From the NCBI GenBank assembly GCA_037367355.1, contig CM074698.1:1984001-2048000 (forward strand): a DNA stretch of 64,000 bases, in the 5' to 3' direction. The position numbers were made by a program, and so were the translations under genes. This document shows, in pieces, positions 54,815 through 64,000 of this stretch. The stretch is from Neoscytalidium dimidiatum. Taxonomy: Eukaryota > Ascomycota > Dothideomycetes > Botryosphaeriales > Botryosphaeriaceae. Position 1 is the first letter of the stretch. Each line of letters starts with the position of its first letter. The notes under the pieces are model-generated. The model was not told the origin of the DNA and made no database searches. It saw only the letters and a list, made by a program, of their open reading frames with translations.

Positions 54815-56634
54815 ATGAGCGGCTCCGAATCGAAGAAAAACAATGTCGATATGATCGAGGCGATCGAGGATGCCGAGCGGGCTGAGATTCACGGTGGACA
54901 GGCTCGCGGCACGGTCCAGCTTCTCAGCGACCACACTGTTGTGCTCATCCCGACCCCCAGTCCAGATCCAAAAGGCATGTGGCAAAATAATGCGTTCCCT
55001 CCATTACCTATTTGCTAATTAATACCTGAAGATCCGCTGAACTTACCAGCATGGCACAAATTTCTAATAATCTTCATCGTCGGCGTATATTCTGCATTCT
55101 CCGTACTCGGTACCTCAGGAATGGGCGCCGTCTTCCCTGAGGTTCTCAAAGAGTATCCACCCTCACAGGCGAAGCAGGCCACGGACCTCTTGACCTACCC
55201 AACGCTCTTCATGGGTATCGGGAATCTTTTCGCTATGCCTTTGTGCGCAGCCATCGGCCGACGTCCGGTCTTCCTGGCCTCGCTTGTGCTCCTCATGGTG
55301 TCGAGTGTATGGTGTGCATGCTCAACTTCCCTGAAAAGTCATATCGCAGGCCGAGATGTTTTCAGCTTGGCGGCAGGCCAGAGTGAGGCCCTTGCCCCGA
55401 TGATAGTCCAAGAGATCCACTTCTTGCACGAGCGAGGGACTCGAATTGCTTGGTTTGTAGCCACTCAGACCGGCTTTTGCGCCGTTATGTTCGTGTTGAC
55501 GACACTGATCGTGCCTGGTTGGGGCCTGGCATGGTGGTATGGCATCATTGCCATTGTGGCCGGTTTGTTGCTGATCCTGGCTTTCTTCTTTGCCGTGGAA
55601 ACACGATTCGACAGACCCGATGACGCCGAGCGTAAGTGTACCTTGTTGTTACTCCAACGGCCTTCGCACCACAGAACTGATGCTGCTATGTTCGCAGAGG
55701 GTGAGGTACATCTCCATTTAGACGAAAACGGGAATCCGATTCCAGCTGGCGGTGTGGAAAAGCTTTTCAGGGTAACGACCGCGCAAAACCATGTCCTCGA
55801 ACCAGAAAGGTTCGGCCCACGAACGTGGCGTCACGACCTCCGGATATTCCACTTCAAACCAGACTGGAGAGCCACTGTCACATTCTATAAGCAGACCGCT
55901 CAGGCATTCACGCTCCCGACTATGTTCTGGCTCTTGCTCCTTAACGGCGCCTTCTTGGGGGTGTACGTGTACCAAGCCTCGACCTTCGCGACGATACTTA
56001 TGGCTCCGCCGTATTCGTTTAAATCCATATGGCTTGGATACGTCCAGCTGGTACAGGTTGTCGACGGAGTGCTTGTCCTTCCGCTGCTGGGATATGGCTC
56101 GGATATCATCGTCAAGTTGATGAGCCGTCTCCACAAGGGTGTCTTCGAGGTCAGTAACATAGATCAGCGCCTACTGCTTTCGCTAACTCCATTCGTCTTA
56201 TCCAGCCTGAATACCGCCTCATCACCCTCATCACCCCTGTAATCGCCGTCATAATCTCCTGTGTTCTCTTCGGTCAGGCTGGAGCCTTCCCTGATAAGTG
56301 GCACTGGATGACAGTCGTAGCACCCTACCACCTGGGCTACTTCGCCTTCCTGGGAGCCAACATGGTTGCTATAACATATGCAGTAGACAGTTTCCCGGCC
56401 GTTGCCGGTCCCTTACTGTTGCTGATCTGCGCTGGCCGTGGCTTCATTTCATTTGGTCTCAGCTACTCTACCGTGCCATTTATCGAGTTGACAGGGTACA
56501 ATGGCGCAATGAACATTTTCGCAATCGTTTGCGGTGTTCTCGGCGGCTTGGGCGTGCCTGCGTACTTTTTTGGCAGGCGCGTCAGGATGTGGGCTACTCG
56601 GAAGTATTTCGATGCTGCAGTGAGCAGCGATTAG
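54815..56634 (+). CDS. MFS transporter (12-TM, DHA1/HOL1-like)
   Basis: Exons are 54815-54974, 55032-55631, 55698-56149 and 56206-56634 (1641 nt, 546 aa). The cytosolic N-terminus ends in DPKDPLNLPAWHKF, the usual lead into TM1 of this fungal branch. Then come TM blocks with the loop AIGRRPVFLASLVLLM (motif A area), AGQSEALAPMIVQEIHFLHERG, a charged central loop of about 75 residues, and six more TM segments (last: AIVCGVLGGLGVPAYFFGRRVRMW). The first intron (54975-55031) starts with GC, not GT: AAAG-GCATGT ... GAAG. The only nearby GT, at GTGGCA, breaks the frame. The substrate is unknown. Being divergent from the Zn2Cys6 gene suggests a metabolite exporter or importer under its control. Confidence 0.92.
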
Positions 56635-57463
56635 AACACACGTTAAGATTATCAAAGATCGGTTAGGTGCGTTTTCTACCATTAATGAAGCTTGCGTCTT
56701 GCGCTATCTATTCCAGGCCAGGCGAGCGGATTGACGCGAAAGTCAGTTTTGCATGTGGCTAGAGATGGCTTAACCTTTCAACAAATTGTAGATATATAAT
56801 TACAGAAATCATTATGAGCGGCGCCTCGAGTCGGCCATCTGTGTCCCCAAGATACCCCGCGTTGTGTCTGGTAAGGTGAGCGCACTGCACAGCCGAGAAT
56901 GAGCCTAGACCATAGTAATGTTCTATTGAACTATTCCTGAAGCTGCAAGTGGGTCTCTTGAGAATTAGGCAGCAAAGCAACCTCGACTGATGTGGGACCA
57001 TAATGTGGTGAACCCATGCTGTGGATGAATCCTAAGGCACAACCGAAGCTTGGCACGAGGCACAGTTTGAACACCTTCACTTCTACCAGAAGTCCTATAT
57101 CTCCTGTGGCGTATCTGGGATGAATATCAATATTCAGGATGAACTGAAGTCCACTAAGTATAAAATTTCATTGCCGTATATCCAAATTCTGAAGAATGAT
57201 CCTCTGATTTTGCTTGCGCACAACATGCAAGCGACGTGGAAACAGTCTCGTATCAAGCTCGCCTGCCTATCTTAATTGAGCTTTAGCGAGATCCACTTAG
57301 ACCAGCTGCAATACGGAGTAATTTTTGCGGAGTCAATGGAGCCTAGAACTGAGCCCATGCCAAGGGAGAAAGCTATTTAAGGTCGAAAGTGCCTCGGCGA
57401 CATGTCTTTGATCGCAAACAGGATCGGCCGTTTCCTGAAAGTCTTCACTACTGGAAGTTCGAC
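56635..57463. other. Intergenic, no gene seen
   Basis: 829 bp between two plus-strand genes. A TTTAA element about 90 bp before the next ATG may be its TATA. Nothing else was recognised. Confidence 0.45.
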
Positions 57464-58322
57464 ATGAATTATCTATCTCTTTTGGCTGCACTTGCAGCTG
57501 TGGCCGCGGGCCAAGGTACCAGTCGTAAGTACGAGATACATTTACGGCTGTTGGCTATTCCACTAAAATTCCTCAGCATGCTCAACGGAAGGAACCAAAA
57601 CAATCACGAGCCAGGAAGAAGCCAACAGCTTGGCCGACTGTACAACTTTCACAGGAAGCCTCACGGTCACAGACGGTCCTCCATACGCCTATATCACTCT
57701 TAAGGGCATCAAGGAGATCACCGGGACGCTCACTGTCCATGATTGGTATGACTTCACAGCGGACTCCCTCGAGAGAATTGGTGGAGCCTTCATAAATCAC
57801 GATTCGTACACGTCTAACATGCACTTTCCGCGGCTTCTGTCCGTTGGAAGCATCGAATGGACGGACTCGTTGTATTTCAAGGCGGCTATCATGCCAAATC
57901 TTGCTGCTGTCAACGGAGATTTCATTATAACTGGGAATCGGTACTTCGAAGTGCTTGATAATACGAGCTTGCAGCGAGTCGGAGGTCAATTCCAGATTAG
58001 CGAGAACAACTTCCTCGTTAACCTGACGTTTCCTTCACTGTCCTACGTCGACGGAGGGATTGATTTCTCTGGTGGCTTCTAGTGAGTAATCCTTTCGTCT
58101 CTCCTTTAGCAGGATGCCATGGCTCACACACCGTTTAGCAATGTCTCGATGAATGGGCTCCAGAGCGTTCATCCCAAGTTTTTCGTTTCGTCAACTCTTT
58201 CCATGAACTGCACAGCTTTTGATGAAATGAGGAAAGATGGGCCTCTTGCCTCGACCGAGTCATATAGTTGCACGCGCCAATGCTATGACCTGACCCGTGA
58301 CGGATCCTGCCCGGAGGAGTAA
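57464..58322 (+). CDS. Secreted Ecm33/SPS2-like receptor L-domain protein
   Basis: Exons are 57464-57524, 57577-58081 and 58139-58322 (750 nt, 249 aa). A signal peptide (MNYLSLLAALAAVAAGQ) precedes a Cys pair and the opening EEANSLADCTTFTGSLTVTD, as in Ecm33-family wall proteins. Several beta-solenoid L-domain repeats follow: ITLKGIKEITGTLTVHDW, FPRLLSVGSIEWTDSL, MPNLAAVNGDFIITGN, LQRVGGQFQISENN, FPSLSYVDGGIDFSGG. The C-terminal CTAFDEMRKDGPL block is the family's closing Cys cap. Unlike yeast Ecm33 it is short and ends in CYDLTRDGSCPEE, with no GPI signal, so it should be soluble. The last acceptor was set at CGTTTAG (58138); the earlier AG would create a stop. Confidence 0.82.
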
Positions 58323-58535
58323 TGAACAGTCGGGAAAATGGAATTACAAAACACAAACTTCGCAGTTTTTCAGGCTTTGTCTCGAGAACGAACTCTTATT
58401 GAGCCAATGGTTCATTTTCCTATTTTTTTTATTACGGTAGTTCCTCGCCGTCTTAAATGTCAGTTCATTCAAGGTCTATCATCTTTTTCTTGCCGTTCAT
58501 GTCATGACTCATCCGCGCCGCAATTGGCCTAATCC

Positions 58536-60341
58536 TCAGGCGCCATCAGTCTTGCAGCAAGCATCGCCGCCTGACGTTACTGGCGTTGCTATCGGCGCGC
58601 CTTTACAGTAGCATGACGCCGTGACCGGAACATCCGCTACGGCAAGGGCCAACTTCAATTGCGGTTCGAGAATCTTTGCCTCAGCCTTCCGTCCCAGCTT
58701 GGTCAGGCACTCGTGGTATCCATGCAGTGCCCAAACATTGTTCGGGTGCTGGCGAGCGCGGGGCAGCTTATCGTCAAATCCCAAGTCCTCGGCGTACGCC
58801 TTTGCTGCCTCCTCGACGTGGCCCTGCTCAAGCAATAGCGCGGCTAGTGCATGCCTTGTCGGCTGCATCCAAGCCCAACTAGTTTCGAAAGGGGACATTA
58901 GTGCGATCTTTGCTGTACCGAGTGGAGGGGGCTTGGCTTACGGCTCTGCGTAGTTTAGCGCATCATCCAGTTCAACAGCCTTCCTCAGATGCTCGAATGC
59001 AACCTTGAAATTGCCCTTCCTGTACTCCAACTCGCCGTCCAACATCGCCTCCGAGACAGCCAGCACATCCGAGCACTTGTTCGGGTACTCCATCCTCGTC
59101 GGCGGTACTCTCTGGATCGCCTCCCGCAACAACTTCCGCTCCTTCTCTGCCTCGTCCACATCGCCCTTGACCGCCCACGCCACGCCCTTCGCGTAGTGGA
59201 ACATAGCCGTCGTTACGCAGAACAGCTTCTGGTCCTCCGGGATCTTCAAGTCGAAGATATCGTGCCACCTGCCAAACCGCACCAACACATGCACCGTCGC
59301 CGAGCGGAACGCCTCCAGCCAATCCGCCATGGGCGGGCTCTCGACGCGCAGCAAGTCCTCAGGCAGATGCTCCTCCATCCTCTTCGCCGTGTCCAGCGCG
59401 AACCTCGACTGGCCATTGAACATGGCGGCGTAGATCAGCGAATGGTAGTCGTGCAGCCGATACAGCGTGTAGAAATTCATCCCGCCCTCCCTCTCGTAGA
59501 ACATCTCGTCGGCCCTGCACGCGGCGGCATTGCTCGCCACCGCCCTGCGGTAGTCGCCGATCAGGATGTCCAGGTGCGACGGCATGTGGCGCAGATGGCC
59601 GGCGTCGGGGACCAGGTCCCTCAGCGCGTCGGCGGGCACGATCCCGCGCTCGGGCGCGGCCGACATCTCGACCATGTGCACGTACATGTGCAGCAGGCCG
59701 GGGTGCGCGGCGGCGGCGTCGGGCTGCTCCCTCAGCGCGCGGTCCAGCACGGCCTGGGCCTCGAGCACGCGCGAGCCCGGGCCGGGCTGCCCCGTCCGCA
59801 GGTCCCACAGCCCCCACGGCGTGATGTTCATCAGGGCGTCGGCGTACAGCGTGGCCGCGTCCAGGTCGTCGCGGTGCGCCTCGTACACGCCGCGCACGGC
59901 GTCGGCGTACGCGCGGTTGAGCGCGGCGTAGTCGCGGTCGCCCGCGTGCGCGGGGTACCGCGTCGCGATGCTGCGGAGCAGATCGCGCTCAAACGGCGTC
60001 GCGGTTCCGGCGTGAGCGGTGCCCTGCGCGATGGCGTCGCGCACGCGGGCCAGGGTCGCGGCCAGGTCGGCCTCGTCGAAGAGCATCCACGGCTTGTTGT
60101 AATTGGGGCCGAGCGCGTAGGCGAGCCCCCAGTACGCCGCGGCGCACGTGGCGTCGGCGGCGACCGCGTGCGCGAAACAGGTCGCTGCTTCTTCATGGTT
60201 GAAGGCGTAGCTCCAGGTCAGGCCGCGGTTGAACCAGGTCTGCGCGGTGGGCGAGGTGGTGGTGATGCGGCGGTGGAAGGTGCCCAGGTCGTAGGGATAT
60301 GTGTCGGCGTCGGTGGCTGTGCCCATGGTTACGACGCGCAT
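58536..60341 (-). CDS. Large TPR-repeat protein
   Basis: Exons are 58942-60341 and 58536-58878 (1743 nt, 580 aa). TPR-like helix pairs are visible: TWFNRGLTWSYAFNHEEAATCF with AYWGLAYALGPNYNKPW at the start, then RVLEAQAVLDRALREQPD, KGVAWAVKGDVDEAEKERKLL, LEYRKGNFKVAFEHLRKAVEL and RHALAALLLEQGHVEEAAKAY. The conserved blocks HMPSHLDILIGDYRRAVASN and YTLYRLHDYHSLIYAAMF belong to a TPR family shared by fungi and bacteria, whose function is not known to me. The C-terminus has four Cys in SCYCKGAP and GDACCKTDGA, which could bind a metal. Central exon codons are very GC-rich. A second Met five codons in is an alternative start. No signal peptide. Confidence 0.85.
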
Positions 60342-60840
60342 GTTGTGTCGGTTTGTGGTGGTGGTGTTGAGAGGTGGTTAAGTGGGTTTGGTATGTGTTG
60401 GATGTCGTCGGAAGACGTGCCGGGCAAGGTTGAAGGCGTGACAGGGCCTCGGTTATGTATGGCTTTATACTTTGGTGAGGTTGGACGAAGCTATTTTGGC
60501 GGGACTGCATGTATACCCGACGATGCAGGAATGCGGATTGTGGCGCAAACCGAAGCTTGGTAGCGTGTGGTAGCTTTCCTTGCAACCGAACATTCAATTT
60601 GAAACGTATCGATGGCTGGACAAGAGTAGTCCGAAGTAGCAGCTATTAATTGAAGGCGACGCGAAAATCTTGAGAGATGCAGCAATCTTAAGATGCGAGT
60701 AAGACGACTAACAAGTCGATACAGGACAATCGTCTCGGTCACGCCCGTATCTACTTGTGGCGCGACAACAGGCAATCCGTGGCGTCCAGAGACAAGGCGT
60801 GGAACACAACTTGGCCCGTCAAACTCATGTCCAGGCCAGC
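60342..60840. other. Intergenic, no gene seen
   Basis: 499 bp between the TPR gene start and the 3' end of the MFS gene, both on the minus strand. It holds the TPR promoter. Nothing else was recognised. Confidence 0.45.
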
Positions 60841-62615
60841 TTAAGTGAAGAACCGGACAGAACCTCCATTCCTAGCTGACCTCCGGTCGCCCAGTATTCC
60901 ACTAGTTGCTGAGGCATCAGATGTCGCGACTGACGCTCCATCATACCCCCTCTTATATGGGAGGCTTCTGTTGATCTTAAAATAGTAGAGATACCACATG
61001 GCAAGTACTAGTACCTGGAGTCCATATAGTGTACTTATGAATGCAATATATCCGTGCATGGGTGTCGCTCCGATCAGACTGGCCTGACTGTCTTTACCGG
61101 CTAGCACAGCGGTCCAGTAGATACTTCCGATGATACCGCCCGCCGCAAAGCCGGAGAACGTGGCGCATATCGTTGTCAGTCTACTTGTAATGTCATGTGT
61201 ATTGGCCAAAGCCAGAGCCCAGATTACTGCAATGATTAGTTTCCAATAGACCTTCCCTCGGAGAAGACTTACGGTATCTGGTGATGCCGCCGAATTGAAT
61301 CATGAATCTCAGACCTTTTGCCAACGAAATCGCTACGAGATTACCACTAGTGTTCTCCTTGTAATCCACAACGTGGAGACAGTATGTGAGTCTGGCCGCG
61401 AACTCAAGAGTGATTGCAAGGCACATGATGGGTACTGCAGTAACGGTGTTAGTGACCGCATTTCCAATGCTGACCATAGTATTGGAGTACTTACTTCTGT
61501 TGTTAGGGAATCTCATCATTATGAGCCCGAGTACGAGGACAAGTATAATGCAAGGCATATCCACGACCCATGGAGCGTGCTCTTCTTGAAATGATGGCTG
61601 AATACGCTTTGTTGCTATGAATGCTTCGTTGAGCAAAGACATGCCCAAGAAAATCCAAAGCTGAGGATCCCTTAATAGCTTCATGGCCTAGCAACGAGTC
61701 AGATCCATGCGCTCACTCTAAGATATGTATCCATACCTGAGTATTGCTCCATGTTGTTGATTTCCAATTGGCATGCCGGTTGGAGAGTCGACTCCTCTCT
61801 TGCGCGGAAATCCACCTTGCCTGCTCGGGCGTTCGTACAAAGAAATAAGCAAGGCCAGCTAGCAATATCGCGATGACGGATATGACAACGACTTCAATCT
61901 GGTCACCCAAGGAGCCACTGACGGATTCCTGAATAGCGTAGGATATCTCGGAGTATGCATCGTCGTAGAATAGACTGCTGAAACCCCAGATCAGTATCCT
62001 GAGGGTTTGTTCGCGTGCTGTATACCAGGCTCCGGTCAGAACGACGAATGCTGGATAGATAATGCCGGATGCAGCTCCCATGAAGAGACCAAGGCCGATG
62101 CCGCCACCCAGTTTAGTTGGAGCAAAGGTCGCTCCGATATTAAGCGAGCCTTCATTATTTCCATCAGTAAACCAGTTTCGAGGATTTTGCTCTGTCAACT
62201 TACTCCAAAAAACAATTGCGAGAGATATGATATGTCCAATCTGCAAACGGTGCATCAAATGCATTCCCGGGATCAAAGCCATGAAGAAGCCTGCATATGA
62301 TGCAATTCCGTACGGTCCAAGATAGTCGAACTGTTCGACTGGAGCGCTTGGTGGGAGGCCAAATATATACTAGCAATGTCAGTAACTCTACCTCATGAAC
62401 AGCGATGCAGAGGGACAGAGCATAGCTACACTTACCCACATGAATGGCAGAATGAGGAGATCAATCTTCCAAGTCGGCCATATTTCATGTTGTTCCTCCG
62501 TCTTCGGCCTGTCATCCACGAGCGTGGAGTATTCAGTCGGTTCGCCGTCTTCATGAGTGTCCTCACTGTGCCGTCGCCGTTTCAACGCAAACCTGAACCG
62601 ATCTACCCTGAACAT
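60841..62615 (-). CDS. Divergent DAL5-type MFS transporter, frame fused to upstream membrane protein
   Basis: Exons from the right are 62436 upward, 62204-62369, 61737-62149, 61495-61687, 61273-61434 and 60841-61226. The five later exons give 439 aa. If translation starts at the only nearby in-frame ATG (62615), the length is 499 aa. TM1 begins WPTWKIDLLILPFMW. Family blocks include GIASYAGFFMALIPG with MHRLQIGHI, then GLFMGAASGIIYP with VVLTGAWYTAREQTLRI, and TPEQARWISAQERSRL. These resemble allantoate-permease-like transporters of anions and vitamins. The second half of TM1 with the usual DK/DR pair appears missing between exons 1 and 2. There is no stop or ATG separating this gene from the upstream membrane protein: exon 1 reads through from the right. 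It may be a true fusion, a mis-spliced pair, or a defective copy. Confidence 0.65.
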
Positions 62616-64000
62616 CCTGTCCAAGACCAACGTCTTGACTCTGATAACCGTCTCTCTTGAGAAAGTCTGCGTCCTCCAGTCATATGAGCACAGAACCGCT
62701 CTTTGCATCCCTCCTTCCTGCCCGCAAACAATAACGGTGACCGGTGGCCTCTCTGCGTAGAAGCAGGTGGCAGTCATCGCGTACGTGTCAATAAGCGTGA
62801 ACAGCGTTAGCCCCCTTGTCTTCTTCGGATCCTTCTCCAACGCCGGGGGCAGCGCAACACACTCCCCATCCACGTATCGATGCCTCGACAGGGTACTTCC
62901 ATTCGTGCTCCACTTCAGCCTCCCGTGGTTGAAGCCAAAAAGGTGACGCTCTGCCTCGCCGATATCAACCATCCCCTGCACGCCGATGAACAGTGCCTGA
63001 GTGGACCAGAACTTCCCGCGATAAATATCCAGCAGCATGACCGGCGCCAACAGCGTGATGATCGCTGACGGCACCAGGAATATCAGCCCCGGAATCAAGA
63101 GCGCCAACCCCTGCGTCTTCGTCGCCTCGGACGGCTCATCCGCGTACGAGCTATCATCGTCATCATACGACTCCTTCTGATCGTGATAATTCTGCAGGAA
63201 CACTCCCCCCATGATCGTCATCACCAACCCAAAGATCAGATAAGCGGGCACGCCGCGCAACAGAATCTTCCCGAACGTCCTCGCCAGCGTCGGCCGCTTG
63301 AAGAAGGCAACCTGGTCGACGCTCTCCCACTGCACGCTCGCGCCCACCGCGCCGTCCAGCACGACGGCGCCGTCGTCCACGATGCCGGCGACCTGGCACC
63401 TGGGCTCGATGTCCCACAGCCGCGCGCCCCACGCGTCGCGCATCTCGTGCCACGGGGCGTCCCTCCTCGCGGGCAGCATGCACAGCAGGCGCTCCAGCAG
63501 CGCGTCGCTGTCGTTGGCCAGCGACAGGCGCGCGAAGGCCTCGAACGCGCTGTCGCCCGGCACGACGGCGGGCCGGCGCCGCAGCAGGCCCATCAGCGCG
63601 TACGCGACGTCGCCCGGGCTGAACGCGTCCGTCGTGCGCGCCGCGAAGCACTCGAGCGCGATCGCCACCAGCTCCAGCGGCGTCAGGCGCACGCTGCCCT
63701 CGTAGTGGTCGACCAGCTGCCGCACCAGCTTCGCGTCGCGCCACGCCCCGCGCGCCGCGAACGCGCGCTTCGGCAGCGCTTCTTCGACCTGAGGCGCGGG
63801 CGGGCGCGGGCCGCCCCCGACCGCGAGCACGCGCACGCGGTGCTCCGGCGAGGAGAGCAGGATCTCGGGCAGCGTCCAGAGGCGCGTGCCCCACTCGCGC
63901 AGCCAGAGGGAGGACGCGGCGGGGGAGTAGGGCTGGGGGCCGGAGGCGTGGGGGAGGCGCGAGGGGAGCGGTGGCCCGAGGAGGATGACGAGGGAGTGCG
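62436..64000 (-). CDS. Large membrane protein with HET-like RLWTLPE motif, 5' end cut
   Basis: An open minus-strand frame enters from the right edge and has no stop for 521 codons. Its start is off the window. Near the right edge is WLREWGTRLWTLPEILLSS, which recalls the (R)xWTxQE element of HET domains. An alpha-helical segment follows, then two strong membrane spans (GVPAYLIFGLVMTIMGGVFL and LLIPGLIFLVPSAIITLLAPV). A Cys-poor C-terminal domain contains FTLIDTYAMTATCFYAERPP and VIVCGQEGGMQRAVLC. I recall this arrangement from fungal membrane proteins of unknown function. The usual end of that domain is near 62560 (RFRFALKRRR), yet the frame continues through a charged linker into MFS TM1. 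The right part is GC-rich compared with the MFS part. Confidence 0.7.

Noticed and set aside
58989..60563. Very long plus-strand open frame (over 500 codons) opposite the TPR gene
   Set aside because: It is the antisense of a GC-rich coding exon, is full of Arg/Val/Gly and has no family motif. The minus strand has clear TPR blocks.

Overview
The window is nuclear DNA from a filamentous ascomycete (Pezizomycotina). Nearly every protein gene carries short introns of about 47-100 nt with GTRAGT-like donors. The gene families are typical of plant-associated or saprotrophic moulds: a PL3 pectate lyase, a GH43-CBM35 enzyme, a CFEM protein, GPI-anchored cell-wall proteins, a LaeA-like methyltransferase and a Zn2Cys6 regulator. 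I assembled exon models by hand. For intact complete genes the exons sum to whole codons and rejoin conserved family motifs. No rRNA, tRNA, CRISPR or complete transposon was found.

Layout. 0-12 kb is rich in oxidoreductases and secreted proteins: a Baeyer-Villiger monooxygenase cut by the left edge (-), a small secreted-protein gene broken by an in-frame stop (-), a six-exon GMC oxidoreductase (-), a secreted subtilisin-like protease (+) and an FAD monooxygenase (-). 13-25 kb holds a LaeA-like methyltransferase (+), a PL3 pectate lyase with a long Gly/Ser tail (+), a doubtful small gene, a GPI protein with four Cys repeats (-) and a nine-exon GH43 enzyme (-). 25.8-31.3 kb has a co-directional SDR, a 2-oxoglutarate/Fe(II) oxygenase and a secreted DUF3237 protein, then a CFEM-GPI protein (-). 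33-48 kb is gene-poor: a conserved secreted protein (-), a carboxylesterase (+), a YjlB-like cupin (-), a decayed monocarboxylate-type MFS pseudogene (-) and a two-knottin precursor (+).

48.4-56.7 kb looks like one functional module. A CocE/S15-type hydrolase (-) and a PhyH dioxygenase (+) share one divergent promoter. A Zn2Cys6 factor (-) and an MFS transporter (+) share another. Both promoters contain two copies of CGGAATC (either strand), so co-regulation is plausible but unproven. 57-64 kb has an Ecm33-like L-domain secreted protein (+), a large TPR protein (-) and, at the right edge, a membrane protein whose reading frame runs without a stop into a divergent DAL5-type MFS transporter (-).

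Most notable points: a tandem knottin precursor with Kex2-type cleavage sites, built by exon duplication; the membrane-protein/MFS fusion frame; two pseudogenes whose stops fit C-to-T change at CpA (the RIP signature); and the four-gene hydrolase/dioxygenase/regulator/transporter module.
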